Shown in pieces: positions 13,319 to 21,675 of a DNA stretch of 30,330 nucleotides. The translations under genes and the position numbers were made by a program. Source of the DNA: a virus; the IMG/VR virus record IMGVR_UViG_3300043570_000258, positions 1 through 30,330 of that record, one strand, 5' to 3'. Numbering within the stretch: position 1 is the first letter of the stretch; each line of letters begins with the position of its first letter. The notes under the pieces are model-generated. The model was not told the origin of the DNA. It did not search any database and was given only the letters and a program-made list of their open reading frames with translations.

Positions 13319-13894
13319 TTAACTGTTGATTCGTGCAAGGACTCGGTCAATCGCTCTTTCGGGGCGGTTAGAACTCATCTTTTGGACTTGCTTTGTTTCG
13401 GGATTATGTTTGATGGGCTTCGCAGCAGGTGCGGCAGATAGTTCTGCTTTAACCGCAGCCATCTCCTCCTTCTTGGCGTAGCCGCCCATCTCCTCACGCA
13501 TTCCTTTCATCTCCTCGCGCATCATTGCAATCTCCTCAAGAACTTTCTCGATGATTGCAACAACCGCAGGGGCTTCTTCTACTTCCTCTGCAAGTTCGGT
13601 AGCTGCTTCGGCCTCAACCTCAACTTCTACTTCCTCTGCTTCGGCAGCAGCTTCTTTGATTTCAGCGATTACGCCTTCTTCGGTGATAACGAGTACACGA
13701 CCATCTTCAAGGAGGTGTTCGCCAACAGGAGCAGCAACTCGGTCATCGCCACTAATGACAAATACTTCGTTACCTGCTTCAAATGATTCTGCCTCAAGAA
13801 CGGCTCCGTTCTCAAGTGTCATTTGCTCGAACTTAACCTCACGGATGGAGGATAGCTCGGCAAGGATGCGGTTTAGGATATTGTTTGCTTTCAT
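13319..13894 (-). CDS. Scaffold-like acidic protein upstream of the capsid
   Basis: 191 aa. Residues about 15-80 look like a small beta domain (VLEAESFEAGNEVFVISGDD). Then a Glu/Ala/Val low-complexity stretch (EEVEVEVEAEAATELAEEVE), a coiled coil (EKVLEEIAMMREEMKGMREEM) and a basic C-terminus follow. An acidic middle, a coiled coil and a basic tail, immediately before the capsid gene, form the classic layout of scaffolding proteins, whose basic tail binds the capsid. The prohead protease is encoded two genes upstream and would remove it. Confidence 0.7.
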   Translation of the reverse strand: MKANNILNRILAELSSIREVKFEQMTLENGAVLEAESFEAGNEVFVISGDDRVAAPVGEHLLEDGRVLVITEEGVIAEIKEAAAEAEEVEVEVEAEAATELAEEVEEAPAVVAIIEKVLEEIAMMREEMKGMREEMGGYAKKEEMAAVKAELSAAPAAKPIKHNPETKQVQKMSSNRPERAIDRVLARINS

Positions 13895-13934
13895 ATCTAA
13901 CTAATTAAAGGGGTTTTGATTATTTGTAACATTT

Positions 13935-14159
13935 TTATAGGTCTTGCCATAGAGTATTTGTAGACTCCCATCGGGTGTTGATGGTCTGCCACTCCTCGCC
14001 TCTTATCTTAACGCTTATGCCTTGACCTACTAACGAGCCAATGCCTTGCGCTTGCAATGAGCCATCGCAGCAGTTGGACTTGTAGGTGTTGTCTTTGCAT
14101 AAGCATCCACGCCTACCACCTCTCGGTGACGCAACGGGAAGTTTCATTGGTCTATACAT
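13935..14159 (-). CDS. Cys- and Trp-motif small protein, 74 aa
   Basis: The N-terminus has RRGCLCKDNTYKSNCCDG (C19, C21, C30, C31), a likely metal site or disulphide knot, followed by SLQAQGIG, a motif I recall in small Bacteroidota phage proteins. The C-terminus carries W57, W64 and W71 spaced by six residues, as in the 69-aa and 711-aa proteins. ATG 14159 is chosen because it overlaps the protease stop; an internal Met at codon 5 is possible. It is probably a virion component. Confidence 0.7.
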   Translation of the reverse strand: MYRPMKLPVASPRGGRRGCLCKDNTYKSNCCDGSLQAQGIGSLVGQGISVKIRGEEWQTINTRWESTNTLWQDL

Positions 14160-15087
14160 TGCCAAGTTCTTTTAGTTTGGATTCTGCCCACCTCTTGCCT
14201 GCAAGACCACCCCATAGCAGGAACGATATTGTGCCGCAGGCTTGCGTGTCGTTCTCATCGTAGTATTCTTCGGCTCTTGATAGGTACGAGTACATCCGTG
14301 TAATGGTCTCCACGCTTACAGGCTTGCCCTGTGCGAGCTGCTGCGCCCTTACCTTACCGACAGGCGTTGCACACTTGTTGCCGTTCTTCTCGTTTAGTTC
14401 AATGCCACGCTTGGCGTTGTTCTTTACCGCATCGGGGTAGTCAGCAAACGACTCCATCTCGGTGCGTGTTCCCGACTTCTTACGACCATCCCTTTTTATG
14501 ATAGCCACAATCTGTGCAAGCATCAACGCTGCTTCCTGCTCCTCAAGGTGTGCCATCTCTTGCTTGGCAAGGTTTAACTTGTCAACGAAGTACCCCTCAA
14601 TAGAGAATCCTTTGACCTTCCCTGTCTTGACAAAGTTTGTCCAAATCTCTGGGTTGTTGACTTTCATAGATACCATCCAAGTGCCTACTGGCAAATCAAA
14701 GCCGTACTTCTTGCTCTTGTCGTGGACTTCGTCTTCAATAATCCAAGACTCTACAACCGTGAGGCCGTTGATGCCTACCTCGTGTTCAAGGGTAGCGTTG
14801 TTCTGCTTGCTCTTTTGAAAGAACATCTCGCTTGCTTTTCTGATCGTGGCTTCGCTGAAGTAAACGTAGAACTCCTCTTGCCCCTCTGCTCGGTAGATGG
14901 GCTTGTTGGGTACGAGTGCTGCTCCCATAAGGATGCGCTTCTCATCGCTCTGCGTAGCAAACTCAACCCGTTGTGAGTTGAGGGCTATGAAGTCTTCTTC
15001 AATAGCAGGATATTCTACAAGGGAGATTGCATCAATGCCAGTTAGCAGCATTGATTCATCAAGTATAAGTTCAATTAGTTTCATCAT
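14152..15087 (-). CDS. XkdF-type prohead serine protease with C-terminal extra domain
   Basis: 311 aa. Residues 50-170 match the XkdF-like protease domain (PF14550): MGAALVPNKPIYR, then FYVYFSEATIRKASEMFF, LEHEV (H102), WIIED and GFSIEGYF (S162). H102 and S162 are the likely catalytic pair. It should cleave scaffold and capsid arms during maturation. Residues about 213-308 form a second unit (FADYPDAVKNNAKRGIELNE, CATPVGKVRAQQLAQGKP, LLWGGLAGKRWAESKL), known from many phage proteins but without a clear role. The ATGATG start overlaps the tape-measure stop. Confidence 0.85.
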   Translation of the reverse strand: MMKLIELILDESMLLTGIDAISLVEYPAIEEDFIALNSQRVEFATQSDEKRILMGAALVPNKPIYRAEGQEEFYVYFSEATIRKASEMFFQKSKQNNATLEHEVGINGLTVVESWIIEDEVHDKSKKYGFDLPVGTWMVSMKVNNPEIWTNFVKTGKVKGFSIEGYFVDKLNLAKQEMAHLEEQEAALMLAQIVAIIKRDGRKKSGTRTEMESFADYPDAVKNNAKRGIELNEKNGNKCATPVGKVRAQQLAQGKPVSVETITRMYSYLSRAEEYYDENDTQACGTISFLLWGGLAGKRWAESKLKELGNV

Positions 15088-16958
15088 CCGAATGTTGCGG
15101 TTTTTACTCTTTGGCGTTGTAGTTGTTGTGAGGTCGTTACATCCTGCCCTACGACATAAGCACGGATGGGCTGCTGAAACTGACCTCCTATGCTCTGCGC
15201 AAGTTGGTTAAGGTTAGACTGCCCTACGATGTTAAACTGCGCAGGGGTTGAGGGCTGCGAGAGCGTGTTTGTTATGGCAGGGCTGCTGCCACCGCCACCC
15301 GATTCGGTAGGCACTTGCGTAGCGGTTATCTTTCGTGCGTTTGCAATACCTGTTGCAACAATTCCTGCGGCTCCTATGTAACCAAATATACCGCCCTGCG
15401 CGAGAGCCTTTGTAGCACCCGTATAGGTGTCAATGGCTACCTGCGCTAACGCTATACCTTTGCCCAGTAGCGTATTCTCACCTACGAGTTGGGCGATGCC
15501 GTTTAGTGCGCCTTTGATAGCATCTAACTTTGCCTGCTGCAAGTTCTTCTCCAAAGCCAAACGACCTGCTGCGTTCTCCGCTTCAAATAACTTTAGAGCA
15601 TTCTCTGCCTCTGCTCTTGCTGCGGTTCCTGCCTTTGTAGCCGCTACCTCTTGCTCAAGCAATGCCTTCTTGCGGTTGAAGACATTTTGCGCTATCTCTA
15701 TTTCTTTCTCGGCTCTTGCTACCGCATCATCTATGAGTTCAAGTTGAGCGTTCTGCTGAATCTCAAATATCTCTTGGTCGGTCTCACCGATGCTCTTGGT
15801 GATGTCTGCCTGCTCACGAAGAAGGGAGTTTTGGTTTGCCAAAGCCTCCGACTTCTGACCTTGCAGCCTTTCATCCAAATCAATCAACTCCAACTGCGCT
15901 TGCTTCAGCGCAACAAGATTCTCGTTAGAGTTTACAATTCCTAACTCTGCCTGCGCTGCCGCGACCTTTATATTTAACTGCACCCTCTCAAGCTCCGCTT
16001 GCTCCTCAAGAGATGCAAGGAGTTTGTCGTTTGCCGATTGGCGTTCTGCAAGTGAGACAAGCTCATCATCACGCAACTGCCGAAGTTGCTCTTGGGTGTT
16101 TTGGAACTGAAGCTGAATCTTCTGCCGTTCTACATCAGCAAGTGCCGCTTGCTTGCGTAACGCTACCAATCGCTCTGCATCGCTTACGGCCTTGTCTACA
16201 TCCAACTCCTGCACCGCCTTTGTAACGCTCTTTGCAACTGCTACAACGGTCTTTGCTACCTCGCTTGCTGCTTCTGCAAGGTTATTGATGACCATCTTGC
16301 CACTCTCCAAAAGGTTCTCCCCCGTCTTGGTCAGCTCCTCACGAGTGAGGGCTATCTCCTTGTTTAGTTCTTTGATGCGCGTTGCATCCTTGTCTCCAAA
16401 AAAGGATTTCTCCCAAGCAAGCTGCGTTTCAAGTACCGCTAACTGGATGCCCTGTATGATGCCTACAAATACATTTAGCACTCCGCTAATCAATCCACCG
16501 AGTACCTTCTTCGTTGCATCAAACCCTCCGTTGAGTTTGTTCTGCTCCTCTACTGCCCCAAAGATTGCTTCGGTTATCTTACTGAAGATAATGCTCAAGG
16601 TAGTCATCACCTTGTTGACCGCATCTACTACCTTTTGGTTGCTTTGAAAAGCCTCCGATAGTTTATCTACTACGCCAACAAGAAGTCCAAGACCAAGACC
16701 GCCTTTAAGAAGGTTCCCTAATCCGCTTGCTGCTTTTTTGGCAAGATCAAAGGGTGCGGTTACGACTTTCTTTAGGCCATTGAAAGCCTTGTTGATGATG
16801 CCGCCAGTCTTCTTGGCCTCCTTGCCTACGTCTGCCGCTTCCTTCTGTACGCCACCGAGATTCTTCTCAAGCTCCTCAATCTTTTTATTAAGCGCATCAA
16901 TCTGCTTCTGGAAGCCCGAAGTATCTCCTTCAATACGAATTTCTTCTACTACTGCCAT
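15084..16958 (-). CDS. Tail tape measure protein
   Basis: 624 aa, the second longest protein. It opens with a coiled coil (FQKQIDALNKKIEELEKNL), followed by a hydrophobic Gly-rich segment (GLGNLLKGGLGLGLLVGVV), long heptad helices through about residue 470, and a Gly/Ala hydrophobic region (GGIFGYIGAAGIVATGI) before a Ser/Gln-rich tail. At about 1.5 angstrom per residue, such a protein would specify a tail of roughly 90-95 nm. The ATG overlaps the TAA of the 45-aa gene. Unusually it lies after the tail-tip genes and before the capsid genes. Confidence 0.85.
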   Translation of the reverse strand: MAVVEEIRIEGDTSGFQKQIDALNKKIEELEKNLGGVQKEAADVGKEAKKTGGIINKAFNGLKKVVTAPFDLAKKAASGLGNLLKGGLGLGLLVGVVDKLSEAFQSNQKVVDAVNKVMTTLSIIFSKITEAIFGAVEEQNKLNGGFDATKKVLGGLISGVLNVFVGIIQGIQLAVLETQLAWEKSFFGDKDATRIKELNKEIALTREELTKTGENLLESGKMVINNLAEAASEVAKTVVAVAKSVTKAVQELDVDKAVSDAERLVALRKQAALADVERQKIQLQFQNTQEQLRQLRDDELVSLAERQSANDKLLASLEEQAELERVQLNIKVAAAQAELGIVNSNENLVALKQAQLELIDLDERLQGQKSEALANQNSLLREQADITKSIGETDQEIFEIQQNAQLELIDDAVARAEKEIEIAQNVFNRKKALLEQEVAATKAGTAARAEAENALKLFEAENAAGRLALEKNLQQAKLDAIKGALNGIAQLVGENTLLGKGIALAQVAIDTYTGATKALAQGGIFGYIGAAGIVATGIANARKITATQVPTESGGGGSSPAITNTLSQPSTPAQFNIVGQSNLNQLAQSIGGQFQQPIRAYVVGQDVTTSQQLQRQRVKTATFG

Positions 16959-17095
16959 TATCTACGTTTTAGGAACTCCTTCCAAGTTCGTGGTATTGCG
17001 TTCTTGCCCTTTGCTATGTCAATAGTTTCGGAGACGTTGCGATAGTCACTTGCTTGCAGCAGTTCTATCAAATAACTTAAATAGGTGGGCTTCAT
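16958..17095 (-). CDS. Small protein before the tape measure gene, 45 aa
   Basis: The ATG overlaps the stop of the 711-aa gene (ATGA), and the TAA overlaps the tape measure start (TAATG), so coupling on both sides supports it. The sequence is helical with a basic C-terminus (YLSYLIELLQASDYRN ... RTWKEFLKRR). The place and size resemble small chaperone-like proteins upstream of tape measure genes, but there is no motif to confirm this. Confidence 0.75.
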   Translation of the reverse strand: MKPTYLSYLIELLQASDYRNVSETIDIAKGKNAIPRTWKEFLKRR

Positions 17096-19227
17096 ACTAC
17101 GTTAAGGAGTTCAAATGATGCTTTGCCTGTGGTCATATTAAGACTCACATTGTTGATTAGGTACTTGGTGTTGTTCCAAATGATTGCATTCTGAAGGTTC
17201 AGCGTTATGATCTTACCAATGGGCAACACCGCTTCTACGTTGTACAACCTGCGGCTCTTGGCGTATAGGTCGGTGATGTAGTCGCTATACTCATTAAAGT
17301 AAAGGCTTTGGTTTACCGATTGCAGGTGGTATGGGTCTATGTCTGCGCCAAAGCAAATAGAATGCGAGTCTGCCGCGCTTGAATAGCGGTTAGATGTATT
17401 GGCATACCAAGCGATGTTCACTTGTTCGTGAGTGCCATCTGCATTTACAAATGTTAAAGGATTTGTTTCTTCAAGGTCGTAGTTATCAAAGTAGCCATAA
17501 AACAATACGGGCGCACCCAAGTATGGGTTGAATATACCATCCTCATTTGCTTCGCTTGTGATGCTTTTGTACACGAGTACGTTGGTGAGAACTCCGTTTG
17601 CTTGGTCAGTAAGCCTCTCAAATAACGGGCATTCAAACGGCACCTCAATTAAGAACTCATCGCCATCAAAACTAAAGGTGTTATTCAAATCCCCAAAGCC
17701 TACGTTGTTTGTTTGCAGGTATTGGAAGCCAAGTATTGCTTCGGTCTCTTGGTACTTAAATTCAATCTCCCTGTATAGCGGTGGTCGGTTCACGACATAC
17801 TCCGTGATATCAAGATAGGTCTGATAGTTTTGGTCGGTTCCTGCTGCGTACCAATCCTCCAACGGCTGAAGCAAGAAGCTCGTGGATGTAGTTGGCACAA
17901 TCACCATATTGTACATCTTCAGAATACCTGCCAAGAAGTCCTTTACTTTTATTTCGGGCATTATGTCTTGCACCACTACTTGAAAGGAATAGGTTGCGGA
18001 TGCAGTTTGGTCAACCTCAAATCTTTTTGTGCTTGTGCTTGCATCAATAGCCTCATAATCATCTACTCGGTAATTGAATGAAACAGATGTTGATGGTCTA
18101 ATAAATAATTGCACCGCGTCACCTGCGTTAAATCCAAGACCAATAAACGTATGAGTAACAGAACTTGCTGCGTGAGCGGCATTAGAAATAGAAGAAACAA
18201 GCACCCCGTTAGTAAATAAACCAATTTCATAGGCTGCATTTACATTAGTAATTGTAACTTCAAGTTGATAAAAATCCGTGTCAACTACGTTCCAAGTTTC
18301 AGTAGTTAAATTAAATTCAGTACCGCCTCCTGTTGTTCTGTTAAAGTTTATTAACTGCCAAGCAATGTCATTGCCTCCACCAAATAGATACCCCTCGTAG
18401 CGATGCAGCCATAGCGACAAATCAACAAACGGAGTAGCGGACAAGAATGAGCCTGTAAACGTGATTCCGTATTGGGCTGCTATTGCATTAAGTATAGACT
18501 GAACCTTGAGCGCAGGCTTTAACTCGTAGTAGCGGATTCCGCGCTGACCTGCGCCTCCCGAATGATGAGCGATATTGTTTTCGTTATTAGCAGCACCACC
18601 ACTACCACTCCGATAAAACCAATTCTTTACAGGGCTGCAAAGCGGATAGAACAAGCCTGTGTCATCATTGGTAGTTAGCTTATTAAATACCACAGTATCG
18701 GTGTACTCGTGGTTGAACTCTGCAAAGTCAACGTCATACAGGTAGTCCTCGCCAAACAAATCAACAAGCGTTACCACATCTCCATAGAATGTCAAGGTGT
18801 AGGCATACGGCTCCGTGCCTTTCAACTGCACGTTCTCTACCTCAATCACACCCGTACGGAATGGCAAAGAGTTTATTTCAATTCTTGCTTCTTGTCTAAA
18901 CCTGCCATCAAAAGTATTGACTACACTTGTAGTACTTGCGCCCGAATTCCAAGCCGTGTTAAAGGTATTCCAAGTGATACCAATGCTATTCCATACGGGG
19001 CTGCCGCCAGTCTCCGTAGTGATTAGCGACTCCGTGATATTGGCGTTGTAGTAGTGCTGAAGTATCTCGTTATTGCGAGGGCTTGCAGGAATGGTAAACC
19101 CCTGCGTAAAGTCCGTAAACACCTTTGAGATGTCCTGCACGTTTTGCACCGAGAGGTTGATGCTGATCTCCTCATCATCAAAGATGTCAAGGCGAAAGCC
19201 ATTGACGTAAATATCAACCTTGTTCAT
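17092..19227 (-). CDS. Tail tip / baseplate structural protein, 711 aa
   Basis: The N-terminus (VDIYVNGFRLDIFDDEEISINLS ... FTQGFTIPASPRNNEIL) has the opening I recall for distal-tail proteins of Bacteroidota phages. Residues 79-93 carry W79, W86 and W93. Later parts hold IPEIKVKDFLAGILKMYNM-type and YREIEFKYQETEAILGF-type stretches resembling a tail hub with a beta-rich C-terminal half (LINNVSLNMTTGKASFELL). It is the largest protein here and is coupled to the 409-aa gene upstream by ATGA. A hub or central tail-tip role is likely. No peptidase or glycosidase motif is seen. Confidence 0.7.
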   Translation of the reverse strand: MNKVDIYVNGFRLDIFDDEEISINLSVQNVQDISKVFTDFTQGFTIPASPRNNEILQHYYNANITESLITTETGGSPVWNSIGITWNTFNTAWNSGASTTSVVNTFDGRFRQEARIEINSLPFRTGVIEVENVQLKGTEPYAYTLTFYGDVVTLVDLFGEDYLYDVDFAEFNHEYTDTVVFNKLTTNDDTGLFYPLCSPVKNWFYRSGSGGAANNENNIAHHSGGAGQRGIRYYELKPALKVQSILNAIAAQYGITFTGSFLSATPFVDLSLWLHRYEGYLFGGGNDIAWQLINFNRTTGGGTEFNLTTETWNVVDTDFYQLEVTITNVNAAYEIGLFTNGVLVSSISNAAHAASSVTHTFIGLGFNAGDAVQLFIRPSTSVSFNYRVDDYEAIDASTSTKRFEVDQTASATYSFQVVVQDIMPEIKVKDFLAGILKMYNMVIVPTTSTSFLLQPLEDWYAAGTDQNYQTYLDITEYVVNRPPLYREIEFKYQETEAILGFQYLQTNNVGFGDLNNTFSFDGDEFLIEVPFECPLFERLTDQANGVLTNVLVYKSITSEANEDGIFNPYLGAPVLFYGYFDNYDLEETNPLTFVNADGTHEQVNIAWYANTSNRYSSAADSHSICFGADIDPYHLQSVNQSLYFNEYSDYITDLYAKSRRLYNVEAVLPIGKIITLNLQNAIIWNNTKYLINNVSLNMTTGKASFELLNVV

Positions 19228-20453
19228 CGTACCAAACTGCGCTCATCAAATCCGAAGTCAAAGGACATTGTGTAATTGATAAGTTTTGTGTTCACGCTCT
19301 TTTGGTATTCTATGCTGCCACGATTCGGAACAACACTCACCCAGTTGCTATTGGTATAGACCGCGACATACTCGCTCATCAGAATGTCCTCAATAGTCTC
19401 ATCATAGTTTTGGTCAACGAACCCTGTGTTTAGAGTTAGGGTGTTGCGAGAGTTGACGTTAAAGGATTGATACTTGCCTACCTCCAATGAAGGGGTGGTG
19501 AAGCCATCGTTGTAGATGCTCTTTTCGTAGGAGTCCTGCGTGAAGTTGCCACGCTCATCGCTGCGCTTAAAGAACGTGATAAAGTCAGCAACGCCAAAGC
19601 GGTTGACGAATGCCACCTGCACGGGCGTGTACTTTGCCTCACATTGAACATAGTACCTCACCGTTCCAATCGTGGTATTACTTGCGTTCTTTAGAATCAC
19701 ATCATAGTACTGCCCTATGCCACCATTAGGTTGCTCGCTTGGCTTTATCTCGGTAGGTAAAAAAGAATTGTTCTCAAGGTTTGCAGGGCCGACTCCTGCA
19801 TAGATTACAAGGTTTTGTGAGTTGTTGGTTGCGCGTGTTGGTGGGGCGGTGCTGACGGAACTCACATAAAAATCATCAGAATCACCACTCTGCCAACTGA
19901 TGATAATTTTAGCAAGACCATTATTTACGCTATTGTTAATCGCAAGGGATTCGTAGTTACCGACAAGCACCTGCCGATTGCGATTCGTGGCAAGCACGGC
20001 CTGCGTTACCGCAACAGGGGCTATGTTATCACGGGTTGCCCATCCATCCGTTGTTAGGTATGCGTATGCGGTAGGGGATTCATCGGGGAAGGTTGCGTTG
20101 GCGGGTGCTGCTCCGTTGTTAGAGAATGTCACAGAGCCTTCGGGTACTATCCACAACGCCTCACCCTGTGGGCTTTGCGTGTAGCCTATGTCATTCCATA
20201 CGCTGAAGTCGTGGTAGAACTCCGAGCGCACAAGGTCGCTGATTTCAAAGTTTATGACTTGGTTTATTGAATAGTCTTTGCTCAACGAGTAGTTGAACGA
20301 ACCCGATGCAGCAAGGACACCCGTACGAATACGCAGGTTTAAGTCCATCTCTGTGAGCGTGTCAAGCGCAAGGGCGTTGTTCTTTGCCGTGACAAATTGT
20401 GGGCTTCTTGCCATAGCAAGGCTGCTCGGTGTGGAAAATACAGGTGTACTCAT
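19224..20453 (-). CDS. Virion structural protein, probably distal tail, 409 aa
   Basis: Beta-rich throughout. The N-terminus has DTLTEMDLNLRIRTGVLAAS, a pattern seen in Bacteroidota phage structural proteins. The middle holds an Ig-like or carbohydrate-module-like stretch (NNGLAKIIISWQSGDSDDFY), and the C-terminus contains MSEYVAVYTNSNWVSVVPNR. Its partner is the directly coupled 711-aa protein. A distal tail (Dit-like) role fits, but a baseplate-wing role cannot be ruled out. Confidence 0.65.
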   Translation of the reverse strand: MSTPVFSTPSSLAMARSPQFVTAKNNALALDTLTEMDLNLRIRTGVLAASGSFNYSLSKDYSINQVINFEISDLVRSEFYHDFSVWNDIGYTQSPQGEALWIVPEGSVTFSNNGAAPANATFPDESPTAYAYLTTDGWATRDNIAPVAVTQAVLATNRNRQVLVGNYESLAINNSVNNGLAKIIISWQSGDSDDFYVSSVSTAPPTRATNNSQNLVIYAGVGPANLENNSFLPTEIKPSEQPNGGIGQYYDVILKNASNTTIGTVRYYVQCEAKYTPVQVAFVNRFGVADFITFFKRSDERGNFTQDSYEKSIYNDGFTTPSLEVGKYQSFNVNSRNTLTLNTGFVDQNYDETIEDILMSEYVAVYTNSNWVSVVPNRGSIEYQKSVNTKLINYTMSFDFGFDERSLVR

Positions 20454-20457
20454 TTTT

Positions 20458-20958
20458 TTAGAAACTATTTTTTATTGCGTTAGCAATATCTGGTGGCAGT
20501 TTGTTGAATGCGATATTAAATGGAGTGCTGAAGAATTTAGTGGGGGCAATACCCTGCCTAAATACCGACTCACGTACTGCAAAAGGATTTAGCCCCTTGC
20601 TCTCTGCCCACCGCTTGAAGTGCTTTACCGATGGCTTCTTGCCATCCTTGTAACTGTATGGGCTATTGGGTGCTTTCTGCTTCCATATCTTGCCCTTGTT
20701 GTTGCGCTTGTTAAATGGGCTTGTACTCTTTCTCGTGCCTCCTGCACCCCTTACTCCTTTGTCTTGGTACTCACCATAATCCTCCATTAAGAAAGCCATA
20801 GAGAAATTAGTCCCTTCGTAGGTTATGTTATACCGAAGTGAATTGTAAAGGGTCTTGTCAAAGTTGTGCTTGCCTTTGGTGAGGTTACTCCTCGCCTGTT
20901 GAATGACATATTTGCCAAACTTAATAAGTACCGCAGCAAGCAAATCCTCTCGTGCCAT
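20458..20958 (-). CDS. HK97 gp10-like neck/tail completion protein
   Basis: 166 aa. The ATG at 20958 follows the previous stop after one base. It starts with a helix (EDLLAAVLIKFGKYVIQQAR), then a beta core with DYGEYQDKGVRGAG, and a helical C-terminus (SVKHFKRWAESKGLNPFAVR). The layout matches gp10-type proteins that join the head and the tail or cap the tail. It sits between the tail-terminator candidate and the tail-tip genes. A longer reading from 21069 would run over the upstream gene and is not needed. Confidence 0.65.
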   Translation of the reverse strand: MAREDLLAAVLIKFGKYVIQQARSNLTKGKHNFDKTLYNSLRYNITYEGTNFSMAFLMEDYGEYQDKGVRGAGGTRKSTSPFNKRNNKGKIWKQKAPNSPYSYKDGKKPSVKHFKRWAESKGLNPFAVRESVFRQGIAPTKFFSTPFNIAFNKLPPDIANAIKNSF

Positions 20959-20959
20959 T

Positions 20960-21427
20960 TTAGCAGATGCTGATCTCGGTGTTTGCAAGCAGCACATCAA
21001 ACGTGGCAGTCCACCCTGCAAGCAGGTTCTCGAACCTCTCGCTAAAGGGAACGCAAGAAGCAGTACCATCCAACTGGTAAAGGTCGGTGTACAGAGTACC
21101 CCTGCGCAGTTCTGTCACCACATCGTTGATTACTGCGAGTTGGGTGTTCAAGATGTTTTGCTCGTTGCTCGTGCCGTAGAACGGCTCTGCCTGCAAGCGA
21201 GGGTTCTCTTTGGTCTCATCCACTAAATCCATACAAACAATGCTCACGTTCATCCGTACTATCTGTCCCTCGAATGTTGCTTGGTTGATGATAATATGCG
21301 ACAAAGGGAAGATGGTCTGCTTGTTTAGGTCTATGTCAAAAATATCCCCTGTGGTTACCACATTGACTTGGCTATTGGCCTCAAGGGTGTCTTTTAGCTT
21401 GGTGGTGATGTCGTAGAACTGTCTCAT
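20960..21427 (-). CDS. Tail terminator-like protein, 155 aa
   Basis: The segment TTKLKDTLEANSQVNVVTTGD, then FPLSHIIINQ and VSIVCMDLVDE, and finally helices with LNTQLAVINDVVTELRRG give the alternating beta-alpha layout of tail-terminator or gp9-like proteins. The ATG at 21427 overlaps the stop of the -1-frame extension of the chaperone-like gene (ATGA). That overlap suggests ribosomes that have shifted frame feed directly into this gene. The family call is from pattern and place. Confidence 0.6.
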   Translation of the reverse strand: MRQFYDITTKLKDTLEANSQVNVVTTGDIFDIDLNKQTIFPLSHIIINQATFEGQIVRMNVSIVCMDLVDETKENPRLQAEPFYGTSNEQNILNTQLAVINDVVTELRRGTLYTDLYQLDGTASCVPFSERFENLLAGWTATFDVLLANTEISIC

Positions 21428-21675
21428 TTTTTTATCTTATCTAATTGTTTGCGTTCAACGTCTATGCGCTCTTTTTCAAAAACGAGAAAGGTAAGGGCTT
21501 CGTGAACGCCAAGCCTTCCGACTCGTTCAAATCTTGTAACATCTCCTTGAGCAAGCTGATGGAAGGAAGAATACCATCCCCACTTTCTACCGAATTGGGA
21601 CTCTGCGGAGTACTCGTTTTCTCCTTCTCCAAAGAGGTCAGGGTAGCGAGCAGTAACTCGTTTCCTAAACGCCAA
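21424..21675 (-). CDS. -1 frame extension of the chaperone-like gene (GWY domain)
   Basis: 83 codons in the -1 frame, starting at the T9 tract, with no ATG or GTG anywhere upstream of the conserved-looking part; only a TTG formed by the T-tract itself could start it. The sequence FGRKWGWYSSFHQLAQGDVT, then VHEALTFLVFEKER, is a pattern I recall as a real domain in Bacteroidota phages. Its stop overlaps the next gene by ATGA. It is most simply made as the C-terminal part of a 243-aa frameshift product (160 residues of the 0 frame plus 83). A true tenth T missed by sequencing is the main alternative. Confidence 0.75.
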   Translation of the reverse strand: MAFRKRVTARYPDLFGEGENEYSAESQFGRKWGWYSSFHQLAQGDVTRFERVGRLGVHEALTFLVFEKERIDVERKQLDKIKK

